A stretch of 64,000 nucleotides of DNA from Sulfuriferula multivorans (GTDB lineage: Bacteria; Pseudomonadota; Gammaproteobacteria; Burkholderiales; Sulfuriferulaceae): NCBI RefSeq assembly GCF_003851125.1, contig NZ_BGOW01000006.1, positions 1 to 64,000 of the forward strand, given 5' to 3'. Under the pieces are notes generated by a model. It saw only the letters and a program-made list of their open reading frames with translations, was not told the DNA's origin and did no database searches. Below are positions 24,942 through 32,487 of the stretch, piece by piece. The position numbers and the translations under genes were made by a program. How positions within the stretch are numbered: the first letter of the stretch is position 1; each line of letters begins with the position of its first letter.

Positions 24942-25271
24942 ATGAATGAATCTCCCGTTTGCCCGATACGCATACCGCCCGATTTTTCAGGGGTGACAGA
25001 AGTGAAGCTCACACCGCAACAGCCGCTCAAGGATTATCTGGAAGCCATGCGCGTGGCCAATGCCGAGGCAGATTCCCGCCTTGGCGAATACATGCTGCTG
25101 TCGTGGTATGACCGCGACCGCGATTTCGAATCCCCGCAGCACGCCAGCGAATGCCACGAGAACAGCGCCGTGCCGGGCTATGTCGATTACGGACTGTTCC
25201 ATGGCGCCAGGCTGAAGGTGGACATTGAAGCGGGCCGCTTCGTGTTCTTCTACATGCCCGTCGATTCCTAA
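24942..25271 (+). CDS. Unknown conserved-looking protein
   Basis: 109 residues from ATG 24942. Features: IRIPPDFSGVTEVKLTPQQP, LLSWYDRDRDFESPQHASEC and a strand-rich end, KVDIEAGRFVFFYMP. Mixed alpha/beta, probably a small beta-rich domain. I do not recognise the family with certainty. It follows 300 bp of non-coding DNA and is the last gene before the island with the methyltransferase. Confidence 0.65.
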   Translation: MNESPVCPIRIPPDFSGVTEVKLTPQQPLKDYLEAMRVANAEADSRLGEYMLLSWYDRDRDFESPQHASECHENSAVPGYVDYGLFHGARLKVDIEAGRFVFFYMPVDS

Positions 25272-25310
25272 GTGCTTATATAAATAATCCCCAAAACGGC
25301 GCCGCTTGCC

Positions 25311-25431
25311 CCTGCCGGCGCCATCCGGCTCATCGACACCATTTCCGCCTGGTGGACGAAGCATGCTGGCAACGCGCATGGGGATTGAGGCCGGGGAGAC
25401 AGAGCAGGCCGTCATGCGGTCCGGATGAGTA
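25311..25431 (+). repeat. Direct repeat, copy 2 (partial gene copy)
   Basis: 121-bp near-copy of 24327-24448. It holds a fragment of the C terminus of the 109-residue gene without a start. Similarity ends two bases before a perfect 24-bp palindrome, which marks a recombination border. Confidence 0.85.
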
Positions 25432-25433
25432 TC

Positions 25434-25457
25434 GAATGTCCGGAATTCCGGACATTC
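25434..25457. repeat. Perfect 24-bp palindrome at island border
   Basis: GAATGTCCGGAA followed at once by its exact mirror TTCCGGACATTC, centred between 25445 and 25446. It lies 158 bp upstream of the methyltransferase start. Two explanations: an operator for the HTH region at the methyltransferase N terminus (as in SsoII/EcoRII-type enzymes that repress their own gene), or a recombination site at the border of the acquired island. Confidence 0.7.
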
Positions 25458-25615
25458 CAGCCACCCATGTCTAATGAACAATAAGCGCATAACAATCAAT
25501 AACAGGACGAGACCCTGCCGATACGGTGAAACGACGGCAGCCCCCAAATGAAAATTCTTCTTGAAAAATACAAAAACAGGGCGTATTGTCCGCAAAAATA
25601 CCCAGATGATAACCA

Positions 25616-27706
25616 ATGCCCGACCCTATTCCTATGACCTCTGTGCTTACCACTGGTGGCGGCGATGCCGTTCTGGCGTACCTGAAAGCCGCTCGAGAAC
25701 ACCACACACAAGCCAAAATCGCCGATTTCCTAAAGACCACTCCCCGTACGATTCGTCGCTGGGAAGCCCGCCAGTCCGTGCCACCGCCCTACGTCATCCA
25801 CGCCCTGCAACAGCTTTTGCCGCTCGATCTACCTTTCGAGGGGGAAGCCGCGTTCAGCTTTATCGATCTATTCGCAGGCATCGGCGGTATCCGCCGTGCA
25901 TTTGAGGCCGTCGGCGGGCGTTGCGTCTTCACCAGCGAATGGGACAGCTACGCCCAGAAAACCTACGCCGAGAATTTTCGCGACGGTCACGCCATCAATG
26001 GCGACATCACACAGGTTCAGGCCGCCAGCATTCCCGACCACGACGTTCTGCTGGCAGGTTTCCCATGCCAGCCGTTTTCCATCGCCGGAGTGTCAAAAAA
26101 GAACGCATTAGGCAAAGCCCATGGCTTTGCCTGCGAAACGCAGGGCACGCTGTTTTTCGATGTCGCCCGAGTCATTGCGGAAAAGCGCCCGCGCGCCTTC
26201 CTGCTGGAAAATGTCAAAAACCTGACCTCGCATGACAAAGGCCGCACCTTCGCCGTCATCAAACGCACCCTCAGCGAAGAACTCGGTTACCACATCCACA
26301 CCCGCGTTATCGACGGCGCACACTTTGTTCCCCAGCACCGCGAGCGCATCCTCATCGTCGGCTTTCGCGAACCTGTCGCGTTCGACTTTGACGCATTGCC
26401 CATGCCGCCCAAGGGTCAGCACACGCTGAAGGAAGTTTTGCATCGTACCGACGGCGCCGAGCCGCACCTGCCTTGGGATGAAGACCGCTTCTTCGACCAC
26501 GCCAACAACAAGGTGCAGGATAAATACACCCTCACCGACAACCTCTGGCGCTACCTGCAAAACTACGCCGAAAAACATCGCGCCAAGGGCAACGGCTTCG
26601 GGTTCGGTCTTGTCACGAAAGACAGCGTCACTCGCACCCTTTCCGCCCGCTATTACAAGGACGGCTCGGAGATTCTGGTGTATCAAGGAGAAGGCATAAA
26701 TCCGCGCCGATTAACGCCAAGAGAGTGTGCAAGGCTAATGGGTTTCCCCGATACGTTCAGGATTCCGGTGTCGGATACGCGGGCTTATCAGCTGTTTGCG
26801 GATGCGGCGGTTGTTCCGATGATCGAATCAGTCGCTAAACTCATGGCACCGCTAATTACTGTCGAGGAGCCGGTGGCTTCGGCCAATCTGGCCGCGCCGC
26901 CCAACATCATGAGTTCAAATCGCTGGACCAAAGAACAGTTGAAACTCGCGTTCAATCTGTATTGCCAACTGCCATTCGGCAAGCTGCATAGTCGGAATGC
27001 TGAAATTATCGAACTTGCCGCGCTCATCGGTCGCACATCCTCCGCTGTCGCAATGAAATTGGTCAACTTCGCCAGCCTTGACCCCGCTATCACCAGCACA
27101 GGCAGAAGCGAGCTGGGCAATGCCTCTTCGCTGGATCGTGAAGTGTGGGAGGAGTTTCATGCGGACTGGGAGCGGCTCGCCGTGGAATGTGCGCTACTTA
27201 ACGAGCAGCTACGCGCGGGACGCGCTGAACCAGTTAGCGACACAGAGCCAGACGAATCTTTCGATCTAAACGACTTCAGTGGGGAAACCAGACAGGTTCT
27301 AACTGAGCAACGAATCAAACAAAGCTTCTTCCGCCGCGCCGTCCTTGCCAGCTATCGCGGCAAATGCTGCATGTCAGGTCTGTCTGACTCGCGCTTGCTG
27401 ATTGCCAGCCATATCGTTCCATGGAGCAAAGACAAGGCCAACCGGCTCAATCCGAGCAATGGCTTATGTCTCTCGGCACTGCATGACAAGGCATTCGACA
27501 AAGGACTTATCACGCTGACTGACGATTTCAAAATCCTTGTCTCGGAAGATATCAAACGCGGCAAAGAAGCTTTTATCCAAGCGGTGATTCTGCCGCTCGA
27601 TGGTCGCCCGATTGACCCGCCAGAACGTTTTATGCCTCAACCAGAATTCGTTGCATGGCACAGAAACAAGCTGTTCGTGGACAACAAGAACCCGCACCAA
27701 CGGTGA
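25616..27706 (+). CDS. DNA C5-cytosine methyltransferase fused to HNH endonuclease
   Basis: 696 residues. About 1-70: HTH-like segment (QAKIADFLKTTPRTIRRWEA). About 80-420: Dcm-type methyltransferase with FIDLFAGIGGIRRAF (SAM), GFPCQPFSIAG (catalytic Cys), FLLENVKNL and QHRERILIVGFR, ending RLTPRECARLMGFP. From about 430: RWTKEQLKLAFNLYCQLPFG, then a C-terminal HNH nuclease with SHIVPWSKDK, NPSNGLCLSALHDKAFD. The two are usually separate genes; here one frame joins them, with an internal Met at 26909 where the nuclease would normally start. It could methylate and cut the same site. Recognition sequence unknown; EcoRII/Dcm-like CCWGG is plausible from the neighbour. Confidence 0.85.
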   Translation: MPDPIPMTSVLTTGGGDAVLAYLKAAREHHTQAKIADFLKTTPRTIRRWEARQSVPPPYVIHALQQLLPLDLPFEGEAAFSFIDLFAGIGGIRRAFEAVGGRCVFTSEWDSYAQKTYAENFRDGHAINGDITQVQAASIPDHDVLLAGFPCQPFSIAGVSKKNALGKAHGFACETQGTLFFDVARVIAEKRPRAFLLENVKNLTSHDKGRTFAVIKRTLSEELGYHIHTRVIDGAHFVPQHRERILIVGFREPVAFDFDALPMPPKGQHTLKEVLHRTDGAEPHLPWDEDRFFDHANNKVQDKYTLTDNLWRYLQNYAEKHRAKGNGFGFGLVTKDSVTRTLSARYYKDGSEILVYQGEGINPRRLTPRECARLMGFPDTFRIPVSDTRAYQLFADAAVVPMIESVAKLMAPLITVEEPVASANLAAPPNIMSSNRWTKEQLKLAFNLYCQLPFGKLHSRNAEIIELAALIGRTSSAVAMKLVNFASLDPAITSTGRSELGNASSLDREVWEEFHADWERLAVECALLNEQLRAGRAEPVSDTEPDESFDLNDFSGETRQVLTEQRIKQSFFRRAVLASYRGKCCMSGLSDSRLLIASHIVPWSKDKANRLNPSNGLCLSALHDKAFDKGLITLTDDFKILVSEDIKRGKEAFIQAVILPLDGRPIDPPERFMPQPEFVAWHRNKLFVDNKNPHQR

Positions 27707-28044
27707 ACGTCAGATTCGAATACCTTTATAGAGACGCGGGGAATTTCAAGCGTTGGGGCGAAGTCGTGTTTTCAAATGCCCACAATATCGGGCAAGAGAC
27801 GCTCGATACTATTTCCGGCGCGGCATTGCCGCTTGATGGTGTTTACTTTCTTCCCGATCAGATTGGAGTTCCGAGTCTGCACTTCGAGGAATGGATAAAA
27901 GTCCTCGATCACTACTGGCATGAAATACATGCCTTCAAACTTTGTGGCGACCTTCCGAACGATCCACAGGCACGGGATATTGAGCTGTTTATTCAGTCGC
28001 TATTCCGCCGCTCTACATCTCAACAAAGCGAGCGGGGATATTGA
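27703..28044 (+). CDS. Small protein associated with restriction-modification genes
   Basis: 113 residues starting at GTG 27703, which overlaps the previous TGA (GTGA). It reads VNVRFEYLYRDAGNFKRWGE, then GVYFLPDQIGVPSLHF and WHEIHAF. This type of ~110-residue acidic protein is one I have seen next to restriction-modification genes; no biochemical role is known. Its end overlaps, in another frame, the start of an EcoRII-like remnant, which suggests a deletion has joined the two genes. Confidence 0.68.
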   Translation: MNVRFEYLYRDAGNFKRWGEVVFSNAHNIGQETLDTISGAALPLDGVYFLPDQIGVPSLHFEEWIKVLDHYWHEIHAFKLCGDLPNDPQARDIELFIQSLFRRSTSQQSERGY

Positions 28045-28506
28045 TGACTTTTTGTCGTTTTCCTTATCCGTGCAAAACCGGCGCAAGAGCCGGGTAGGAC
28101 TTGCCCTCGAAAACCACCTCGAACTGCTGTTTACTGAGTGCGGTATCCAATATAAACGTACTGCCGTAACGGAAAACAAGGCCAAACCGGATTTCATTTT
28201 CCCAGTGTTGCGGCATACCACGACCCTGCCTTTGACGCGTTGCGCCTGACTATGCTGGGTGTGAAATCCACTTGCAAAGACCGCTGGCGACAGGTACTTG
28301 CCGAGGCTGATCGTATCGACCACAAACACCTGCTAACGCTCGAAACTTCAATCAGCCGACACCAGACGGACGAAATGCAGGCGAAAAATCTGCAACTTGT
28401 TCTGCCGCGTGGACTGCACGGGACTTACACGCCAGAGCAACAGACGTGGCTGATGGATGTTGCTTCATTTACTGCACTGGTGCGTGAGCGGCAGGATGCC
28501 GCCTGA
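27920..28506 (+). pseudogene. EcoRII-type restriction endonuclease, truncated and frameshifted
   Basis: From about 28028 the frame reads SGDIDDFLSFSLSVQNRRKSRVG, ALENHLELLF and KPDFIFP, matching the EcoRII catalytic domain (PD of the PD-(D/E)xK site). At about 28200 the frame is lost. A deletion of one C in a C-run restores P-S-V-A-A-YHDPAFDAL, then LTMLGVKSTCKDRW in the other frame (28240-28506), which holds the catalytic Lys. The N-terminal effector part is missing. The nuclease is therefore probably dead, leaving the methyltransferase-HNH fusion. Confidence 0.82.
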
Positions 28507-28612
28507 TTCTTGCAGAAATGACCACTCGAATAAGTAGCGGAAGGGTTCCCTGACAATCGTCACTTCTACTATTCGAAACCATAAGGGTCAGCCTCGCATT
28601 GCCCAAGCAGGG

Positions 28613-28960
28613 CTAGGCAGCATGTAACAAAAATTCAACCTTGACTGCATCGAACGGAAAGACGATGCGGCCGTCATCTGTGCGGTCGAGCAGGCCTGCG
28701 TTCAGAAGCGCCGTTACATCGCCATGCACCGCCTTGACGTCGCGCTCGACGCGTCGTGCGGTTTCGCGGATGGAAACCGGCCCTGCACCGCAAAGTGTCT
28801 TGAGCAGTTCCCACCGCTTGGCGGTCAGCACTTGCCACAGCAATTCGGGGGATGCAAAGCTGATGCGCGCGGTTTTTTGCGGTTTGCCTGTCTGCCAGGC
28901 ATGCACGAAATCCGCCATCGAATCGGCGGGGGATCGCACATCAAGCGTTACGGTTTTCAT
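28613..28960 (-). CDS. HTH antitoxin/regulator partner of TumE-type toxin
   Basis: 115 residues, ATG 28960. A winged-helix core is visible in LLKTLCGAGPVSIRETARRV, ERDVKAVHGDVTALLNAGLL and DGRIVFPFDAVKVEF, as in small MarR-like regulators of toxin-antitoxin loci (HVO_A0114-type). It overlaps the toxin gene upstream by 20 bp. In such pairs this protein binds the toxin and represses the operon. Part of the island following the restriction genes. Confidence 0.78.
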   Translation of the reverse strand: MKTVTLDVRSPADSMADFVHAWQTGKPQKTARISFASPELLWQVLTAKRWELLKTLCGAGPVSIRETARRVERDVKAVHGDVTALLNAGLLDRTDDGRIVFPFDAVKVEFLLHAA

Positions 28961-29237
28961 GGTTCCACCTCTCAATATCGTGCTGAAAGTCGGCGATCAG
29001 TTGTTCGGGCGTCGTGAAGAGGTAAGCGCGTTCATCGTTACCGAAATGCCGGTGATCACCTTTTCCTGCTTCGTTGTCGTATCGCAGCACGCTTACCCCA
29101 CGCACCACATAAACCAGTCTGTACTTGAATGCGTGAGCAGAAACGGCAACCGGCTTCGCAAGCCGCCACAGCATCAATTCGGCGAAAGCAGTCTCAGAGT
29201 ATGTGATGCGGGTGCGAACAAGCTGAACGGCTTTCAT
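28941..29237 (-). CDS. TumE-family toxin (DUF6516)
   Basis: 98 residues from ATG 29237. Family features: TRITYSETAFAELMLWRL, FKYRLVYVVRGVSVLRYDNE, then GKGDHRHFG and YLFTTPEQLIADF, the DUF6516/TumE pattern. First gene of a two-gene operon with the HTH antitoxin, order toxin then antitoxin. The start could also be at 29282, but the short form begins at the usual place. The toxic activity of this family is not defined in what I know. Confidence 0.8.
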   Translation of the reverse strand: MKAVQLVRTRITYSETAFAELMLWRLAKPVAVSAHAFKYRLVYVVRGVSVLRYDNEAGKGDHRHFGNDERAYLFTTPEQLIADFQHDIERWNHENRNA

Positions 29238-29416
29238 GTTGGAGACAATACCAACAGGTGTGGGTGTTGTCAATTTCTCCAACGTCTATGGGTGGTTGAT
29301 TCCCAATCCGCCGGCTTTCTCCACGGTGATATGAACCGGGATCATGCCATCACTGCGCCGCGAGGCTGACGCTTCTTTAGTTCATCGGAAATCGGGGCGC
29401 CGCCCCAGGATGTCTA

Positions 29417-30001
29417 TCAGGCGAAATTCGCGGAGGCGAACTGCCAGTTCACCAGGTTGTTGAGGAAGGTCTCGACGAACTTGGGACGCAGGTTGCGGTA
29501 GTCGATGTAGTAGGCGTGTTCCCACACGTCCACGCACAGCAGGGCCTTGTCGCCGGTGGCCAGCGGGGTGCCGGCGGCGCCCATGTTGACAATGTCGACC
29601 GAACCATCCGCCTTCTTTACCAGCCAGGTCCAGCCGGAGCCGAAGTTGCCGACGGCGCTGGTCTGGAACGCGGTCTTGAATGCATCGAAACTGCCCCACC
29701 TGGCGTTGATGGCGTCAGCCAGCGCGCCGGTCGGTGCGCCGCCGCCATTGGGCGACAGGCAGTTCCAGAAAAAGGTGTGGTTCCACACCTGCGCAGCGTT
29801 GTTGTACACGCCGCCGGCAGGCGCGGATTTGACGATGTCTTCGAGCGACCTGGATTCGAACTCCGTGCCCTTGATCAGGTTGTTCAGGTTGGTGACATAG
29901 GCCTGATGGTGCTTGGCGTAGTGATATTCGAAGGTTTCCCTGGACATGTGCGGCGCGAGCGCATCCATGGCAAAAGGCAGTGCGGGCAAAGTGTGTTCCA
30001 T
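29417..30001 (-). CDS. sodB: Iron superoxide dismutase SodB
   Basis: 194 residues from ATG 30001 (GGAGAG upstream). HTLPALPFAMDALAPHMS at the start, YHYAKHHQAYVTNLN with the first two His ligands, QVWNHTFFWNCL, and the end motif LLCVDVWEHAYYIDYRN with Asp and His ligands. Iron type by its sequence around the active site. Last gene of a minus-strand series with two Rieske proteins and a truncated hemoglobin whose shared promoter is of the sigma54/NifA type. This suggests a SodB for nitrogen-fixing conditions. Confidence 0.95.
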   Translation of the reverse strand: MEHTLPALPFAMDALAPHMSRETFEYHYAKHHQAYVTNLNNLIKGTEFESRSLEDIVKSAPAGGVYNNAAQVWNHTFFWNCLSPNGGGAPTGALADAINARWGSFDAFKTAFQTSAVGNFGSGWTWLVKKADGSVDIVNMGAAGTPLATGDKALLCVDVWEHAYYIDYRNLRPKFVETFLNNLVNWQFASANFA

Positions 30002-30066
30002 AACGCTCTCCAGATATTGGATAAACAACTCGTGTGATGCATGACCTGCAATTTGCCGCCCGGGGC

Positions 30067-30396
30067 TTATCCTAGGCGGCAAGGGGTGATGTCGGCGGTA
30101 TCGACCAGCACTTCTCCGTTCTCGATTTTCAGCGGATATTCGGCGAGAGAGCACGGTTTGCCTTTGACGCAAGCGCCCGATTCACCATCGAATTCCCAGT
30201 CGTGGTGGGTACAGGTCAACACCTTGCCATTGAAGCGCGCGTCGGCCAACGGCTCGTTGGAATGCGGACACATTCCCTGGAAGGCGCGTGGCTGGCTATC
30301 CTGCGGCCATACGATCAGGACCAGCGTACGGTTGACCGCCGCCACTTCGTATTTGCCTTTTCTCAATTCGTTTTCTTCACATGCTTTTGCAAACAT
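30067..30396 (-). CDS. Rieske-type [2Fe-2S] ferredoxin (second)
   Basis: 109 residues. CPHSNEPLA and CTHHDWEFD are the two Rieske ligand boxes, 17 residues apart. The N terminus is short, with no signal peptide or membrane anchor, so it is cytoplasmic. It lies between the other minus-strand Rieske gene (59 bp) and sodB (65 bp). A probable electron donor or redox partner of the truncated hemoglobin or another oxygen-consuming reaction; this is inferred from position only. Confidence 0.9.
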   Translation of the reverse strand: MFAKACEENELRKGKYEVAAVNRTLVLIVWPQDSQPRAFQGMCPHSNEPLADARFNGKVLTCTHHDWEFDGESGACVKGKPCSLAEYPLKIENGEVLVDTADITPCRLG

Positions 30397-30455
30397 CGCG
30401 ATTCCCTTCCCAGGCGTTTATGCGAATCCGGGCCGACTTGATCATGACGCCTGAC

Positions 30456-30851
30456 TCATCCATCGCCACGATCAAGGCCGTCTTCTTCGGCCAATTCCAC
30501 ACCGGTGACGCAGACATCGCCGTCGTCGATCACCAGGGTGACGGGGGTCAGTTGCTGTCCCTTGCACGGCCCGATGAAGCAGTGGCCGTCATCCAGATCG
30601 AACTGCGCGCGATGTTTGCCGCAGGTCAGGAAGTTGGCGTCCTCATCCAGGAACTGTCCATGCTCGGTATCCAGCCGGCTGCCGGTGTGGGGGCAGACGT
30701 TTTCGTAGCCGAAAAAACGGTTCCCCTTGCGCCCGATCACGATGGGCCAGGGTTTCGTTTCGCCGGTCTCGGTGCGCACCGCCAGCCAGAATCCGCTGGG
30801 CTGGTCTCCGTCTATCTGGTTCGTGCGGCAAATTGCAAATAGCTCATTCAT
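30456..30851 (-). CDS. Rieske-type [2Fe-2S] protein (third)
   Basis: 131 residues. CPHTGSRLD and CGKHRAQFD are the Rieske boxes (C-x-H, C-x2-H) but with a longer spacer of about 20 residues than the next gene's product. The C terminus is acidic (VELAEEDGLDRGDG). It starts at ATG 30851 after CAGGAGCG and is followed by the second Rieske gene. Two different Rieske proteins in tandem next to a hemoglobin is unusual. Confidence 0.88.
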   Translation of the reverse strand: MNELFAICRTNQIDGDQPSGFWLAVRTETGETKPWPIVIGRKGNRFFGYENVCPHTGSRLDTEHGQFLDEDANFLTCGKHRAQFDLDDGHCFIGPCKGQQLTPVTLVIDDGDVCVTGVELAEEDGLDRGDG

Positions 30852-30919
30852 ATTGACGCTCCTGTTTTGGGTGAGGGGTGGGGCGGCGGACTGGGATCAT
30901 CGCTGACACGGGGGGCGCG

Positions 30920-31321
30920 CTATTCGGGCTGGTTGCGCATGAAATCGGCGGTCTTGAACAAGGCTTGCTGCAGTTCCGTCCGCAGGTCTGGAGCAAGCCC
31001 GACATCGTGCATGGCGCGCACCATGCACGCCATCCATTGATCCCGCTCGCTCATGCCGATGGCAAAGTGCGCGTGACGGCGGCGTAAAAAGGGCTGGCCG
31101 ATGTGCTCGGCGAACAGCGCGGGTCCGCCCATCCACTCGCTGAGGAACCAGTAAAGCTTGTTGCGCGATTCGCCCAGATCCTGCGGATGCAATTTGCGTA
31201 TGCCGTAATAATCCGGATCCTCGTCCATCAGGTCATAGAACCGGTCGACCAGTCCGCGCACGGCTTCCGCCCCGCCAAGACGAGCGTAATGGGGATTGGC
31301 GTTGACGATCGCAGCGTTCAT
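30920..31321 (-). CDS. Group II truncated hemoglobin
   Basis: 133 residues from ATG 31321; in-frame ATGs at 31333 and 31375 are alternatives, but AGGATG is best placed for 31321. HYARLGGAEAVRGLVDRFYDLM is the A/B helix region with Tyr B10, KLYWFLSEWMGGPALF includes Trp and Gly-Gly of group II (trHbO), and RRRHAHFAIG carries the proximal His. Such proteins bind O2 or NO. In an operon with SodB under a NifA-type promoter it would act as an oxygen or NO scavenger near nitrogenase (inference). Confidence 0.92.
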   Translation of the reverse strand: MNAAIVNANPHYARLGGAEAVRGLVDRFYDLMDEDPDYYGIRKLHPQDLGESRNKLYWFLSEWMGGPALFAEHIGQPFLRRRHAHFAIGMSERDQWMACMVRAMHDVGLAPDLRTELQQALFKTADFMRNQPE

Positions 31322-31411
31322 GATGACGGGCATCCTGGATGGCGGAGTGGTTTCATGCTGCAGGGTTTGCCACACATGTCACCTGTAACGAACCCTGCCG
31401 CGGTGCCCGAG

Positions 31412-32002
31412 TTAAACCGGCCGACCTTCGTTGGGGTTGCGCACTGGCCCCATGACGCGCAGTCCTTCTTCGTAGCTCATGGTGGGAAAGGTATCGGAAA
31501 ACTTCGACGCCTTATCGGCGATCCGATTCACCTTTCCGGCTGAATCCAGGCGCTTGAGATCGATGCGTTCCAGGTACAACAAATCCAGCAGTTCGTTGTA
31601 TACCGTTGCCTCGGAAATAGGCAGCACATAAAACGTCGCGCCGCTGTAAGGGACCTGATAGCGCTTGGAGAGATCGATGTTGTCGCAGAACAGAAAATAC
31701 TTTCCATCCGCATTCAGGGTGGTGCCCATCGCGTCCGCCAGCGGTTTCAGTGATTCGAAGGAAAGCAGATAGGCCGCCATGAAGTCGAGCCCCGCCTTGC
31801 CTTCCTGCGCCACGGCGATCACCTGATCGGCCGTAAGCTCCGGCGGGCGTGCTTCGTCGGCATACTGTGGAGCGAACTTGATGGCGATTTCGCCACGGAA
31901 TCCGAAGCGACCGGCCGCGCCGGTGGCGGCCTTGAATACCGGATTCTGCAAGCGCTTCTCGGCGTCGAGTTGTTTGAAGGCGGTCTGGTCTAGCGTGGTC
32001 AT
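31412..32002 (-). CDS. Unknown protein, first gene of NifA-type oxygen-defence operon
   Basis: 196 residues, ATG 32002 preceded by AAAGAGCACGCC. Segments: FKQLDAEKRLQNPVFKAATG, AAGRFGFRGEIAIKFAPQYA, FLFCDNIDLSKRYQVPYSGA and TFPTMSYEEGLRVMGPV. Soluble alpha/beta protein with one Cys; no motif I can name. A sigma54 element 48-63 bp upstream and a NifA UAS 68 bp beyond it place it at the head of the operon with hemoglobin, Rieske and SodB genes. It is a good target for new nitrogen-fixation biology. Confidence 0.75.
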   Translation of the reverse strand: MTTLDQTAFKQLDAEKRLQNPVFKAATGAAGRFGFRGEIAIKFAPQYADEARPPELTADQVIAVAQEGKAGLDFMAAYLLSFESLKPLADAMGTTLNADGKYFLFCDNIDLSKRYQVPYSGATFYVLPISEATVYNELLDLLYLERIDLKRLDSAGKVNRIADKASKFSDTFPTMSYEEGLRVMGPVRNPNEGRPV

Positions 32003-32049
32003 GGCGTGCTCTTTGCTGAAGTTGAAGGGATTTCGATCAAACTTTCTAC

Positions 32050-32148
32050 AGCAAGAGCAATGCCAGCACTGAAAATAAACTCAAGCAATTGATTGTAAAT
32101 ATAAATAATTGAAATGCACGCCGCACATCCAGTGTCGGGAATGCTACA
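32050..32148 (-). promoter_or_regulatory. Sigma54 promoter and NifA UAS for oxygen-defence operon
   Basis: On the minus strand TGGCATTGCTCTTGCT (32065 to 32050) fits TGGCAC-N5-TTGCW with one change in the -24 box. A TGT-N10-ACA NifA site is at 32133-32148, 68 bp upstream. The start of transcription would be near 32038, 36 bp before the ATG at 32002. Confidence 0.72.
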
Positions 32149-32308
32149 AAAGGCAGGTTTTATTGGTGCCAAGCCAGCAAAGCCCGGGGCATCGAAGCAC
32201 ATCGCGCCCGGTTCGTCGTTGTCTTGTGAGGGCAGGAGGCTGGAATATTTCCATGGACGCAGTCACGCGCCGGAAAGCGACACACAACCGGGAGAACAGA
32301 AGCGCCAT

Positions 32309-32418
32309 TGTCGCAAAACATACAAAGCTTACACAGGAAGGCACTCCTCAAGATGTCAATTAAGTATCGTATATTCAATAGGTTATAGTTATTTATAAGA
32401 CATGGCACATGAGTTGCT
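32309..32418 (+). promoter_or_regulatory. Sigma54 promoter and NifA UAS for isc operon
   Basis: TGGCACATGAGTTGCT at 32403-32418 is a strong -24/-12 element. A TGT-N10-ACA site lies at 32309-32324, 79 bp upstream of it. Transcription would begin near 32430, 58 bp before iscS. isc operons are normally controlled by IscR; no iscR gene is present here. Confidence 0.82.
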
Positions 32419-32487
32419 TTTAGTCAGGCATGACCGGCGGAGAAATATGCCGTCCCCTAAACGCAAGCTAACCAGAGCGAGACGTTC

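Larger units (their letters stand above)
25272..25615. other. Intergenic region at island border
   Basis: No gene seen in these 344 bp. They hold the second copy of the 120-bp duplication (25311-25431), then a perfect 24-bp palindrome (25434-25457) and about 150 bp of AT-richer sequence leading into the methyltransferase gene. Confidence 0.7.
32003..32487. other. Divergent regulatory region between oxygen-defence and isc operons
   Basis: 485 bp with no gene seen. It carries two divergent sigma54/NifA promoters (32050-32148 minus, 32309-32418 plus). The middle (32066-32300) is AT-richer than the flanks and would hold any shared IHF site; I did not find a convincing one. Confidence 0.65.
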
